A stretch of 64,000 nucleotides of DNA from Bacteroidales bacterium UBA6401 (GCA_002438635.1 DJPX01000041.1:1-64000), one strand, 5' to 3'. Positions 35,017 through 45,493 are shown, counted from the first letter of the stretch. Numbers and translations: made by a program. Notes: generated from the letters alone by a model not told the origin.

Positions 35017-35807
35017 AATTTTTCCGCTTTTTCTACTGCTTTAAAATATCTATATGAATTCACCTTTAATTCCCCTACAGAAGCCTCATCCGCCACGATG
35101 ATGCCATCCTGATGGTTTTGAAGTGCTGACACTGTGCACATGTGGCTATACGGACCCTCGACAGCATCTTTTATAGCGCGGGCTTTCTTAGGGCCAAATG
35201 CCAATATAACCACTTCCTTAGAATCCGTTACGGTAGCGACACCGACTGATAGCGCCTGCGCTGGAACTTTTGAAGGATCGTTGTCGAAAAATCTACTATT
35301 CACAATACGTGTATCTTCAGTAAGAGTAACTACCCTAGTGCGACTTGTAAGCGGAGAAAACGGTTCGTTAAAAGCAATATGCCCGTCTTCACCTATACCG
35401 CCAAGGAAAAGATCGAATCCACCGGCCTTTACTATTGCAGCTTCGTATGCCTCGCATTCTGCTTGAAGATCAGGTGCATTACCATTTAGGATATGTATAT
35501 TCTCTTCCGGTTCATCTATATGAGAGAATAAATTAGTGCGCATAAAAGAGTGATAACTCTCCGGATGGCTTTCTGGCAATCCTACATATTCATCCATATT
35601 GAATGAGATGACATTCTTAAACGACAATTCTCCTTCTTTTACCATACGCGCGAGCTCCTTATAAGTTTCAATAGGAGTGGAGCCTGTGCATAAACCTAGC
35701 ACAAAAGGCTCTGATGTACGTGCAGCCTTCTCCTTAATCCTGGCTGCAATATGGCGAGCAGCCCATAAAGAGCCCTCTGCAGAATTTTGTTTAATAATTA
35801 CTTTCAT
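35013..35807 (-). CDS. nagB: Glucosamine-6-phosphate deaminase
   Basis: A 264-residue cytoplasmic enzyme converting GlcN-6-P to fructose-6-P and ammonia. All catalytic residues stand at E. coli numbering: Asp72 in MDEYVGLP, Asp141 and His143 in GIGEDGHIAFNE, and Glu148. The phosphate loop is CTGSTP. This makes it the real deaminase of the operon, in contrast to the degenerate NagB part of the PIG-L fusion two genes downstream. A gap of 92 bp separates it from the phosphoesterase fusion gene and contains a -7-like box, so it may have an additional promoter. Confidence 0.95.
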   Translation of the reverse strand: MKVIIKQNSAEGSLWAARHIAARIKEKAARTSEPFVLGLCTGSTPIETYKELARMVKEGELSFKNVISFNMDEYVGLPESHPESYHSFMRTNLFSHIDEPEENIHILNGNAPDLQAECEAYEAAIVKAGGFDLFLGGIGEDGHIAFNEPFSPLTSRTRVVTLTEDTRIVNSRFFDNDPSKVPAQALSVGVATVTDSKEVVILAFGPKKARAIKDAVEGPYSHMCTVSALQNHQDGIIVADEASVGELKVNSYRYFKAVEKAEKL

Positions 35808-35880
35808 ATCTGATTTCTTTTAAAAATATTGTCATAAATTATTGTCGGTCAAAATATCAAGTGATTTTGCAAAGGTTTTA

Positions 35881-35888
35881 CAAATATA
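35881..35888 (-). promoter_or_regulatory. -7-like box upstream of nagB
   Basis: TATATTTG on the minus strand fits TAnnTTTG and lies about 74 nt before the nagB start, in the only sizeable gap of the run. No TTTG at the -33 position. Confidence 0.4.
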
Positions 35889-35899
35889 ACAATTAAACC

Positions 35900-38800
35900 C
35901 TACTCCGCTCTAATTATACGAAGAGAATTGATCACTGCACTATCAGTTTCTATGTTCATATTCACATTATCTTCTAGATATTTCAGTTCCACAATATGCT
36001 TTCCTGCCGTCAATCCTATGCGAAGCGGTTGAGTTAAACCACGCAAGGTCCAATCTGTCCCCCTTTGTGGAAGAACCACCACATCATACATTTTCTTATC
36101 CACAAAAAGCGTCCTGGAAGCACACCTATTGTGCGTAGTTATATCTCCATTTCCATTAGAGTAATCGAACTCGAGAAGGTACTCCCCATCCGATTCCACT
36201 TCGATCTCCAAGCGCACCTGAACTCCCAACCTATTGTTTAATCGCTTCTGTATAGTATATTCTATTGGGCTCATTCCTACTCTTATCGGTTCGCTCATAA
36301 ACGAATAAGAGCCACTCTCATTATAGGCTGCAACCACATATTCACCTTTTCCAGAGACTTTATACAAAACATCCTCCACTTGTCCATCAAAAACGCCATT
36401 CTTATAAATTCTATAATTAGTCGCACCATTAACCGCAGCCCATTTCAAAAATTCACCATCTGAAGAAAGTTCCACTTCGGGAGTATTGAGGTCCCACTCT
36501 AATGGACCAAGGTTAATCGAATCCTCAGGAGCATAGTAATCACTTTTAACGATCAATTGAATGTTATGATGTCCTTCAAGAGAAGCAGGCAAAAACGCCA
36601 CTTGCTGCTCAACGCCATCTATTAGACAAGAACTTACAATATTACCCTCTCCTATAACCTCTACATCCAGAGTCATATTCCGATATTTGAAATTCTCTAA
36701 TGCCCTATAACCCTTCATAGATGTGGGAACACACGGGCTGAAACTTATTCCATCTTCCGTATAGTTTATGCCAAGCAGCACATTTCGGAAAAGCCCTTCG
36801 AACCCGGCCACACTCCACAACTGCCTAGGAGAATTCAAAGCGGTATTTTTCGAGCCATTTGAAGCCACCATATTCTCCATATTTGACTCAAACACAGTTG
36901 CCGCCCTCATATTAGAGGCCAATGCGTGCATAACTGCAGCTCTATTTCCTGTCTTTGCCGCTGCCATTCCATAGAAAGAAGTCACAAAAGGCCAAATTGC
37001 ATTATTATGGTAACTCTTCTGCGCGCTTATTTGAGGACTGAAAATCGTTGGTCCGAAATCACACACTCTAAGATTCCCCATAATTCGCTGCGCCTGCTCT
37101 ACTGAAGCTATATTCCATAAGATACATAGACTTTCGCCTAAAGTTTCGCTTCGAGGCGAAACATACCGATAATCACGTCCATAAAGGAACTGGGCATAGT
37201 AGCCCTTATCTTCCATCCAGAAATTATCGTTTATTGCCCTTTTAAGATTAGCTGCTATTGTAGCATAGCGCTTTACATCGTGAGCACGTGTAGGTCCCAA
37301 TTTCGATGCCATAAGAGATGCGACTTCCAATGCCCTGTAAAACACGGCATTTGTCCCCAAACATTCGCTAGCTGCAATATCGGACGGCTGCATCCATGAC
37401 GGATAACTCTGTTCCCGCCAATCTATAAAACTGCTCTCTCCACGGAAAAGACCTGTCACAGAATTATTATACACAGTCATCAAATCCGCCTCAAGACTTC
37501 TTCTGATTATAGGATAAACCTGTCTTAACCATGACACATCTCCCGTTTCAAGATAAACTTCATAAGCTGCAATAGCCCATACCTCCCTATCTGTAGAACA
37601 TGGCCAAGAGCCTCCCGTACCTGTGTCTTCTATAATGCGTCCCTTCTTATCTACCTTCCGCATCAAACTCGTCTTTACCACCTCCGGCTCCAAATGCGCT
37701 AAAGACAATATGGCACTATAAGAAATGTCTCTTGTCCACACTCCAGACCATAATTGGCCCGTTCTAAAGGTCCCGTCCGGCTCTATATTCTTAACCATCT
37801 CACTGATAGCTAGGTTATATAGATTGGTTTCCAGTTTGTCTGCCCCATGAAAAGAGCCATACTTGGAATATGCCGATGATTGAGCTATAGAATACTCTCT
37901 TCCCTCTTCACTTACTCCATCTGAATTTAAGGTAAAAGACGTGGTAGAGTATATACTATCTCTACTACTATTCCATGTGTATACCTTACCGAAACGATCT
38001 GTTACCACTATTTCTATATCCGAATCCGCACTAAACGGAGTAGCATAAAAAAGATGATCCGTTTGCCCCGCTCCTATGTATTTCCAAGTGAACTCTTTTT
38101 CCCTTCGGTTATCCACATCATTCACTATATTCCTATCCCATCCACTATATTGCGTCATAGGACCTTGATCTACTCCATTTTCTCGCCACTCAACTTTCCA
38201 TGCAGGATCATAATTCCATACATTCGCCACTACGGATGTGCGTTTCATAGGATCCTCTCCTACTCTATAGGCAGAAAACTGACAATCACGTGATTTTCCG
38301 ACAGGTTTATAATACCACTCAGTAATCTCATTACCTTTTACATCATAAACATAATATCCCCACGGAACTCCATCGCAACTATAAAGACTCTGCCAGAATA
38401 AGCCACTTAACGGAGCGTGCACATGCTCGAAAATATTGTCTTTAATCACATAATTCTCAGCATAATGTTCATGTGCTGAGCAAATATGCAATTTAAAAGG
38501 CTCCATAATCTTATATAAAGCATTTCTGTTAGTGACTATCTTGTTATACTCTTCTTTATTCCATTGACCTTCACGAGCTTGTTTACTATATGTAGGAATA
38601 TGCAAGAATAGCACAACCGTACTGCCCTCCGGCACATCCGAAAGATCTTTCTTAAGCCATTCAAGCTGAGAATCTTCCAGATACCCTATGTAATGGCGAT
38701 AGAAATAAAACACATCATCAAGAACCACATAATGCATCTGACCTTTATCAAAAGAATAATATGTAGGTCCGTACTTGCTTGTATATGCTACTTTAGACTC

Positions 38801-39394
38801 CTCGTTAGTTCCTACTCCACTTTGATAGTCATGATTTCCCATAAGTGCATAAAATGGAAACCCCGCAGAAGATGTTGCCGTTTGTATCCTTTCAGATAAT
38901 CCGCTTGACCAAGTACCTACTATGTCGCCACACGACATTCCAAATGTCGGAACTCCATTGGAGACAATGTCTGTCTGCACATCTGCGGCAGCCTTATAAA
39001 CATAATCTATTTCACTTTCATTATATACCTGCACATCTGCGAACACGACAAACTGATGGTGCGTTTCATCCTTCCCTGTTCTTATAATCTCAAAATCAGA
39101 CTTTTGTGTTTTATTTGACCTATCAATCTGCTTATAGAAATGCGGGGCTCCGTTTCGAAGGGACGTTTCAAATCCTGATGGAACACTTATATAAACAAAG
39201 TTAGCATTCTCCCGAGCATTTAACTCATAATGGCCTGCAGCATCGGTGCGTACTATATCAAATCCATCTGTAACCTTAACTCCGGATACCGGTTTTCCAT
39301 GATTATCACGTACATATCCGCTCACTTTAATTTCAGAAGCGCTTAAAGTGATGGTTATAAAAAAATATAGTAATGATATTAACGCGCGTCTCAT
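35900..39394 (-). CDS. Calcineurin-like phosphoesterase fused to six-hairpin glycosidase, with C-terminal carbohydrate-binding module
   Basis: A 1164-residue exported protein (signal peptide of about 20 residues). Residues 22-105 are an Ig-like MetallophosN module. Residues 112-330 are a metallophosphoesterase: Asp120 in FADVQ, GD at 156-157, GNHD at 186-189, His265 and the AHEH ligands near 308-310. A MetallophosC-like module runs to about 475. Residues of about 505-960 form an (alpha/alpha)6 six-hairpin glycosidase region (SGVWTRDISYS, SWPCSTDREVW, an RGESSFIDWREQ block, YHNNAIWPF), family not assigned. A fibronectin-like segment and a CBM6/35-like module end it. The frame is open throughout. 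It overlaps the GH97 gene by 4 bp. Confidence 0.82.
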   Translation of the reverse strand: MRRALISLLYFFITITLSASEIKVSGYVRDNHGKPVSGVKVTDGFDIVRTDAAGHYELNARENANFVYISVPSGFETSLRNGAPHFYKQIDRSNKTQKSDFEIIRTGKDETHHQFVVFADVQVYNESEIDYVYKAAADVQTDIVSNGVPTFGMSCGDIVGTWSSGLSERIQTATSSAGFPFYALMGNHDYQSGVGTNEESKVAYTSKYGPTYYSFDKGQMHYVVLDDVFYFYRHYIGYLEDSQLEWLKKDLSDVPEGSTVVLFLHIPTYSKQAREGQWNKEEYNKIVTNRNALYKIMEPFKLHICSAHEHYAENYVIKDNIFEHVHAPLSGLFWQSLYSCDGVPWGYYVYDVKGNEITEWYYKPVGKSRDCQFSAYRVGEDPMKRTSVVANVWNYDPAWKVEWRENGVDQGPMTQYSGWDRNIVNDVDNRREKEFTWKYIGAGQTDHLFYATPFSADSDIEIVVTDRFGKVYTWNSSRDSIYSTTSFTLNSDGVSEEGREYSIAQSSAYSKYGSFHGADKLETNLYNLAISEMVKNIEPDGTFRTGQLWSGVWTRDISYSAILSLAHLEPEVVKTSLMRKVDKKGRIIEDTGTGGSWPCSTDREVWAIAAYEVYLETGDVSWLRQVYPIIRRSLEADLMTVYNNSVTGLFRGESSFIDWREQSYPSWMQPSDIAASECLGTNAVFYRALEVASLMASKLGPTRAHDVKRYATIAANLKRAINDNFWMEDKGYYAQFLYGRDYRYVSPRSETLGESLCILWNIASVEQAQRIMGNLRVCDFGPTIFSPQISAQKSYHNNAIWPFVTSFYGMAAAKTGNRAAVMHALASNMRAATVFESNMENMVASNGSKNTALNSPRQLWSVAGFEGLFRNVLLGINYTEDGISFSPCVPTSMKGYRALENFKYRNMTLDVEVIGEGNIVSSCLIDGVEQQVAFLPASLEGHHNIQLIVKSDYYAPEDSINLGPLEWDLNTPEVELSSDGEFLKWAAVNGATNYRIYKNGVFDGQVEDVLYKVSGKGEYVVAAYNESGSYSFMSEPIRVGMSPIEYTIQKRLNNRLGVQVRLEIEVESDGEYLLEFDYSNGNGDITTHNRCASRTLFVDKKMYDVVVLPQRGTDWTLRGLTQPLRIGLTAGKHIVELKYLEDNVNMNIETDSAVINSLRIIRAE

Positions 39395-41355
39395 TTCTTT
39401 ATAAATTCTGCAGCCCAGCCTCCGCCATTGGCCATCTTAACTTCAAGAGTGTCTCCTGCTTCGATTTCCAAAACTTCGATTTTATAATCTTCTGCCCACA
39501 TATTGGCATTAACACCATCTTTATGTATTATTACCTGCCAATGGCCCTGTGGCAAAAACGACGTATCCAAAGTCAGTGTCCTTCCAGTCCAATTCGTAAG
39601 TCCAGCGCTATACCATCTTCCGTCCATAGTCTCTCGAGAAATAAGCACATACTCCCCGGCCACGGCCTCATGAGATATGGTCCTATTCCACACGGTCGGA
39701 ATTTCAGCTATGAATTCAGCGAAGTCCGGCGCCTTGTAATAATTAGAGGGCGAATCACATAGCATAGTAAGTGGACTCTCAAAAACCACGAAAAGAGCCG
39801 CTTGATGACTGCGAGTTCCTTGGCTCATAGGATGATTCCACCTTATAGCAAAATCCTCACGAGTAGCGTTATTCACAGCCCCTGGCGTATAATCCATTGG
39901 CCCGGCAACCATACGAGTAAAAGGTAGTTTTAGATCATGGTCCGGGGATATGTCATACGAACACTTATCGTGCTCCATTCCATATACACCCTCGTAAGTC
40001 ATGGCATTAGGATATTTCCTCTGAAGGCCGGCTGGTTTGAAAGCCCCATGAAAATCCACTAACAAGTGACGTTTGCAACATTCTCTTGCGATATCTTCAT
40101 AAAAGTTCACCATGTTCTGATCCTGCATCTGCATGAAGTCTATCTTGATTCCGGACACTCCCCACTTCTGGTAAACATCCAATATACTTTCAATTCCATC
40201 ATTTACAAATGGAGTCCAAAGCGTCCATAAAACCACTCCTACACCCTTAGAGCGAGCATAATCTATAACTTCTTGAAGTTCAAGTCCGTCCTTAGGCTCT
40301 ACTATATTAAGCGTAGACTTACTCCAGCCTTCATCCATAAGAATGTATTGTAGACCATACTTTGCTGCGAAATCCACATAGTATTTATAAGTCTGCGTAT
40401 TAACGCCTGCCTCGAAATCCACGCCATAAACATTGAGCATAGCCCACCATTCCCAGCTAATCTTCCCCGGTTTTAACCATGAATAATCTCCCGGAACTTC
40501 CTTAGAGGATAACTGCCACGGCAAAGTATTTTCCAATAAGGATCTATCTGTTCCTATGGTCATAACCCTCCAAGGATATGTCCTTTCCCCTTTTGTTCGG
40601 GCTATTACATTGGCAAGCGAAGTAATCGTAACATCCCTATCCGTGCGCATTTCATAGGCATCTATAACATGAGGGAATTCTGCACTTAAAGAAGTAGATT
40701 CCAGTGTAGAGCGAAGCATTAAATTAGGATAATCAAAGAGGTCAGCCTCAGTAATCACCATTCGCACTCCACTCGGAGTTTTTAAACTTAATGGTAAATA
40801 CGAATAAGTGTTCCTATCCACGGCCGAAAGTTTCTGCAATGCAAAATTGGCCTCGCAATGCGTTATGTATGAATCGTTTTTCTCGCCAGCCCAATATACA
40901 TCGCAATCTGAAGCGAACTTCCACTCGGAAGTCTCTGTCTCTACTTCCACATCACGCGCAAAATAAGTTTCAAAACGATATGCCACACCATTATCATAAG
41001 CTCGGAAAACAACTGCCCAATCCTTACCTACACGAAGTTTCATCTCGTTATATTTATCCTCGACATTACGGAATTTGGTAGGGACCAAGTCCACAAGCAT
41101 ATCGTCTGCAGAACGCCTGAATACTTTGATACGCGAAAGATTTCTGCCAAGGTATGTTCCATCAGAAAAAGACATTGATATCACACTTGGCTCAAGTAGA
41201 GTCTCTCCACCAGCTTCTACACTCCATCTCAAATCAGCCCCTGCGCTCACATTTATCTTTATATCGCCTGAAGGGGAAGAAAGGCGAAAATCTCTTGCCT
41301 GTACAAAAGTCATCGCAGAGGCAAAAAGAATCAATGCACAAATTAATCTCCTCAT
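39391..41355 (-). CDS. GH97 glycosidase, retaining (alpha-galactosidase-like) type
   Basis: A 654-residue exported GH97 enzyme with a cleavable signal peptide (about 20 residues, no lipobox). An N-terminal beta-sandwich (about 25-290) precedes the TIM barrel (LMDEGWSKSTLN at 339-350) and a C-terminal beta domain. The motif GIKIDFMQ places Asp406 where retaining members such as Bacteroides thetaiotaomicron BT1871 have the Asp nucleophile, and Glu455 in TYEGVYGME is the likely acid/base. This suggests alpha-galactosidase or a related retaining activity. It overlaps both neighbours by 4 bp. Confidence 0.87.
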   Translation of the reverse strand: MRRLICALILFASAMTFVQARDFRLSSPSGDIKINVSAGADLRWSVEAGGETLLEPSVISMSFSDGTYLGRNLSRIKVFRRSADDMLVDLVPTKFRNVEDKYNEMKLRVGKDWAVVFRAYDNGVAYRFETYFARDVEVETETSEWKFASDCDVYWAGEKNDSYITHCEANFALQKLSAVDRNTYSYLPLSLKTPSGVRMVITEADLFDYPNLMLRSTLESTSLSAEFPHVIDAYEMRTDRDVTITSLANVIARTKGERTYPWRVMTIGTDRSLLENTLPWQLSSKEVPGDYSWLKPGKISWEWWAMLNVYGVDFEAGVNTQTYKYYVDFAAKYGLQYILMDEGWSKSTLNIVEPKDGLELQEVIDYARSKGVGVVLWTLWTPFVNDGIESILDVYQKWGVSGIKIDFMQMQDQNMVNFYEDIARECCKRHLLVDFHGAFKPAGLQRKYPNAMTYEGVYGMEHDKCSYDISPDHDLKLPFTRMVAGPMDYTPGAVNNATREDFAIRWNHPMSQGTRSHQAALFVVFESPLTMLCDSPSNYYKAPDFAEFIAEIPTVWNRTISHEAVAGEYVLISRETMDGRWYSAGLTNWTGRTLTLDTSFLPQGHWQVIIHKDGVNANMWAEDYKIEVLEIEAGDTLEVKMANGGGWAAEFIKK

Positions 41356-43325
41356 TTCTTTATAAATCTAATCGCACATCCACCTGATGTAGCAAGGTTT
41401 AAATGTAAAGTATCCCTGGCATCCACATCCTTTTCCACATATTGGTAAGTCTGCGGAGAGTTTTCATAACTAGTCTGTGGGGTATCCTCATAAATTTGAG
41501 CCTGCCACTTTCCTTTACCCAAAAAAGAAAGAGGAATATCAAGGGCACGGGCATTTTCATCGGTGATAGCACCCAGATACCAATCTTCGCCACCCCTACG
41601 CTGACGGGCGGTAACAATATAATCCCCTATCACGGCATCTATCACCTTCGTTTGCTCCCAATCTGTAGGTACATCTTCTATAAAATCGAACGCCTGTACT
41701 CCTTCGTATGCTTCATAAAGATCAGAAGCCATCTGAAGCGGACTATAAATCACCACGTACTGAGCGAGTTGCTTTGAAATGGTGGTTTTCACGCGACTCG
41801 TAGGCGTATTAGGATTAGAAAAATCGAATGTTCCGAAAGTGTAGTCCATTGGCCCGGCAAGTCCTCTAATAAATGGACAAACTGTCTGATGTTCAGGCTT
41901 ATTTCCACCATCCGATTCCCAAGCATCGTGTTCCTGTCCACGTATTGCCTCTCCTGTCATTAGATTCGGCCAAGTACGACAAAGTCCTGTCGGGATACAA
42001 GGCTCATGTTCATCGATATTAATTTGATACTTAGCTGCTATCTCTACAATCTTATGAAGTCTGTTTACTCCGTATTGGCCATCATGTTCTTCCTTCCCAT
42101 CCATCAAAAGATTTACATTCCCAGTTTTCACATAATGCATACCATATTTATGATAAAGAGAATATGCTGAATCTATCTGTGAAAGATAATGGTCGGTATT
42201 AGCTGCTGTTTCATTATGAATAATCATCTGTACGCCCTTAGACGCTGCATACTTCATCACCTGATCAAAATCATAGTCAGGATAAGCTTTAGTAAAACTA
42301 AATCCTGTGCTATTTTTCATCCAATCACCCTCCCAGCCTTCATTCCAGCCTTCTACTAACACTGCCTGTATGTTATGAGTTGCAGCAAAGTCAATATATG
42401 CCTTAGTTCTCTCTGTGGTAGCTCCATGCTGCGGTCCATAGTACCATGTGTGTATGTATTTGTGTAATTCCCACCATATTCCTATATATTTCCCTGGCTT
42501 ACACCATGAAGGGTCTTCAATCTTACAAGGCTCATTAAGATTCAACATCAAATGAGACTCTATGAGATCTCCTGCTCTGTCTGCAATAAGAATTGTTCTC
42601 CACGGCGTAGTACGAGTTGTAGTTACATACACACCTGTCCCATCTGACCACTTGGTGAGAGAAGTCTTCAGGGTAGAAGCATCTTCGGCTACGAGATTTA
42701 CCTTAGCAAAATCAAGAAGAGCAGCCTCATGTATAGAATAAAACCTGCCATCTGCGCCTTCAATAGTAACAGGAGTATAGGCACAATCTATTTTATCCAA
42801 TGCCGTACACTCCGCGTATGCCTCATAATAAGGAACGCTCCTTGGCATCCACCATATCTTATGGTCAGAGCGGGCAAATCGATACTCGGTAAGTTCTTCC
42901 CTGATATTAAAATCACCCAACTCCTCAGGGAAAATATACCTGAATCCTATACCATCGTTAAAGACCCTGAATTCCACATCAAGATGCGCCGTATGCACGA
43001 TCATCGCATTATGCCTATCCTCAATTAACCGACTCTCTCCCCACACGGTCTCCCATGTCTTATCATAACTCGAATGACTTACACTCAATATCTCGGTGTT
43101 ATCCCCAAGGATATTCCTTCCCATAAGTTCAAAACCCAATACTGAAGGTGCGATCACCTGCTCTCCATCACGCTCTACCATATAAGAAAGAACCCCTTCT
43201 ATTGTCTGAACGCTAACCTTTGTTCTACCATCCGGCGAGCTGATTTCTGGCTTCTTGGAGCTATTTCCTCCACAAGAAGATATGGCCAATGCCACCGACG
43301 CCACTACTATAACTAATTTTTTCAT
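41352..43325 (-). CDS. GH97 glycosidase, inverting (SusB-like) type
   Basis: A 657-residue GH97 lipoprotein (lipobox ISSC, Cys18). I use the ATG at 43325, 2 bp after the GH89 stop, because the earlier ATG at 43367 lies inside that gene. Glu372 (HNETAA), Glu441 (DEHEP), Glu459 (TGEA) and Glu465 (GQEHD) have exactly the spacing of SusB Glu439, Glu508, Glu526 and Glu532, the catalytic and calcium-binding set of the inverting alpha-glucosidases. It is therefore predicted to release glucose (or a close analogue) from alpha-linkages with inversion. The Ca2+ site is inferred to be kept. Confidence 0.9.
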   Translation of the reverse strand: MKKLVIVVASVALAISSCGGNSSKKPEISSPDGRTKVSVQTIEGVLSYMVERDGEQVIAPSVLGFELMGRNILGDNTEILSVSHSSYDKTWETVWGESRLIEDRHNAMIVHTAHLDVEFRVFNDGIGFRYIFPEELGDFNIREELTEYRFARSDHKIWWMPRSVPYYEAYAECTALDKIDCAYTPVTIEGADGRFYSIHEAALLDFAKVNLVAEDASTLKTSLTKWSDGTGVYVTTTRTTPWRTILIADRAGDLIESHLMLNLNEPCKIEDPSWCKPGKYIGIWWELHKYIHTWYYGPQHGATTERTKAYIDFAATHNIQAVLVEGWNEGWEGDWMKNSTGFSFTKAYPDYDFDQVMKYAASKGVQMIIHNETAANTDHYLSQIDSAYSLYHKYGMHYVKTGNVNLLMDGKEEHDGQYGVNRLHKIVEIAAKYQINIDEHEPCIPTGLCRTWPNLMTGEAIRGQEHDAWESDGGNKPEHQTVCPFIRGLAGPMDYTFGTFDFSNPNTPTSRVKTTISKQLAQYVVIYSPLQMASDLYEAYEGVQAFDFIEDVPTDWEQTKVIDAVIGDYIVTARQRRGGEDWYLGAITDENARALDIPLSFLGKGKWQAQIYEDTPQTSYENSPQTYQYVEKDVDARDTLHLNLATSGGCAIRFIKK

Positions 43326-43327
43326 TC

Positions 43328-45493
43328 TTACTCTTCTATATGTGCCCATTCGCAGGCAAATTTCCAAATCTGTTCATCATATTGAAGCGCTCTTCCATTG
43401 ACATCTGCCGAAGATCCTGAAGCCGTACTGCCAACATATCCTGTACTTTTAGCATTCACAAAAGACTCACCTGCATCGAATGCAGCTATAACAGCATCAA
43501 AGAAGCGCTCCCACCTTACTTTATAATATGTATCCACAAGACCATCCCAATCACGATTGGCATAATCCCACAGATGAAAAGAATCTCCCCATACTGAAAT
43601 CAAAGTACGCGCATTCTTTTCATAATATGCCTTCTGCTCTGGCGTATCACCCCAACTTCGTGCATCACTTATCCAATCTTCCAAAGAAAACTCTTTTCTT
43701 GTGCTCAGTACTGCAGTTATCTCGTCACATAATTCAAGGAAAGCTTTTTTCGCTGCGAGCATTCCATTGCGATCACCCTTCTTATATGCAGCGGTAAACC
43801 GATCACGATATGCAGCCGTGCGATTACATAGAACTTGGCGATGGACATTGGCCTTGTCATAAGCCAAATACGAACTACTACCATCTACTTCAGATAAAAG
43901 TTCCCACGCATTTTCCAAATCTTCTTCATCATAGCCTCTTGCTATTACCGTTGTCCAATGCCAATTCCCCTCTAAATTAGGGTGTGCATTAACCACGCTT
44001 GCACTGCCAGTTACTGGATGAGAGACGCTAATCTTATCAGCGATAATATGCCAGAAACTCCGATACTTTTCATCTACCCTTCCTAGATGCCTATCTGCTA
44101 TATTATCAATATATTCATCAAGTGTTCTTCCTGTATCCCATGCACGAGCCAACACAGCCTCATACACCGGCTCATTAACACCGAAGCCTTCAAGGGTACA
44201 TCCAAGCCCTCTAAATCCCTGGCCTGCATTTTCCATGGTTTCTTGGATCCACTCGTCGTTTTGATGAAAGTCACCTTCGATACCAGTCATACCTCCGAAA
44301 TTCCCAAGGTAGCACCAAATAAAATCCTGCCCATAAAAACTCTCGGTACGTTTCCATATCTGAGTATAATCGCAGTAATAATCCAGCAACATCATTCTGC
44401 CCTTCGGCACTGCAGTAAGATACGCCTTTATATTCTCATCTGTCCAGTGTGTCGGGTCAGCATAAAAAAGCCACCCCATCTGAAGCCATATAGCATCTGG
44501 ATCTACAGCCGTTAAGCTATCATATATTCCCCTCGATATTTCAGCAAGGGTGTTAGGATCCCAAAACGGAGCGTCAACCTCATTAAATGGATCTATCCCA
44601 TAGATGTGGTCGGTACCATAAAGCTTGGTCTGCTCTTCGAGAAATATTCTCTGGATATCAGCAAAATGCTTATCCATAGGACTTAAAAAGGTGCAACGAT
44701 ACTTGTCGGCAAATCCACCCCAATAACTTACTCTGAATGTGTCCAATTTTTCCGAAACGACCTCGGCCAATTCTGCCGGCACATGTCCGGCAAAAGCCGG
44801 CAGTACAGGAGTCATATTAAATTCACGTTCACGCTTTAATATTTTCTTTTGTAATTCTGCCTGACCATCTATCCATTCCTGTGGCAGTGGACCTTCCCAG
44901 TAATCGAGATTACACATTCTCTGCCATGGTAAATGTGCAGGTCCTGTGAAAAATGAGCGTATCTGCTCATCACTAAGTCCATACCTTTCCCACACTTTCT
45001 GCCATACAGCCTCTTGACCCGTTATGGCAAGAGGCATATTAACTCCATTTAGGGCCATCCAGTCTATAAACCGCTCCCACTGCTCCCATTTCCACCACGG
45101 CATAGTATAGCCATAGGTGCAATAATTCAAGAAAAATCTCGTATCTACTGTAGCCTTTACCCTTATCTTATCCTCAACCATAGGAAGAGTTTCAGGCAAT
45201 TCCACCAGATTATAATCATACCAACTAACATTGGCAAGACACCACTGCTGCAGGTAACGGTTCAGACCAACGGCCATGGAATTGGCATTATTGGCACGTA
45301 TATAAACCTTACCTTTCACTGATTCTAATTCGTAGACATCTTCCTCGGAGTCAATTTTTTCAAAAACAATCGCAGCTGCACGCTCTCCCATTATCCTCCT
45401 TGCAAGTCCCTCGGCATTTTTTATATCCTTATCGCAACCACACGATACCAAGGCCAATATACAAGCGCTAATTAACAAAAGGCTTCTTCGCAT
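43328..45493 (-). CDS. GH89 alpha-N-acetylglucosaminidase
   Basis: A 721-residue exported lipoprotein-like enzyme (signal peptide with LVSC) homologous to human NAGLU. Family blocks: an N-terminal small domain, WWKWEQWERFIDWMALNGVNMPLA near 133-155, PAFAGHVP, and YGIDPFNEVD with the putative acid/base Glu305. The second catalytic region is TLEGFGVNEPVYE (Glu435 and Glu441 both lie there). GH89 releases terminal alpha-linked GlcNAc, for example from alpha-1,4-GlcNAc-capped mucin O-glycans or heparan fragments. It shares one base with the DUF4434 gene upstream. Confidence 0.93.
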   Translation of the reverse strand: MRRSLLLISACILALVSCGCDKDIKNAEGLARRIMGERAAAIVFEKIDSEEDVYELESVKGKVYIRANNANSMAVGLNRYLQQWCLANVSWYDYNLVELPETLPMVEDKIRVKATVDTRFFLNYCTYGYTMPWWKWEQWERFIDWMALNGVNMPLAITGQEAVWQKVWERYGLSDEQIRSFFTGPAHLPWQRMCNLDYWEGPLPQEWIDGQAELQKKILKREREFNMTPVLPAFAGHVPAELAEVVSEKLDTFRVSYWGGFADKYRCTFLSPMDKHFADIQRIFLEEQTKLYGTDHIYGIDPFNEVDAPFWDPNTLAEISRGIYDSLTAVDPDAIWLQMGWLFYADPTHWTDENIKAYLTAVPKGRMMLLDYYCDYTQIWKRTESFYGQDFIWCYLGNFGGMTGIEGDFHQNDEWIQETMENAGQGFRGLGCTLEGFGVNEPVYEAVLARAWDTGRTLDEYIDNIADRHLGRVDEKYRSFWHIIADKISVSHPVTGSASVVNAHPNLEGNWHWTTVIARGYDEEDLENAWELLSEVDGSSSYLAYDKANVHRQVLCNRTAAYRDRFTAAYKKGDRNGMLAAKKAFLELCDEITAVLSTRKEFSLEDWISDARSWGDTPEQKAYYEKNARTLISVWGDSFHLWDYANRDWDGLVDTYYKVRWERFFDAVIAAFDAGESFVNAKSTGYVGSTASGSSADVNGRALQYDEQIWKFACEWAHIEE

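Noticed and set aside
30467..35807. Mobile element or horizontal island around the amino-sugar genes
   Set aside because: No integrase, transposase, terminal repeats or tRNA boundary; codon and base use look like the neighbours.
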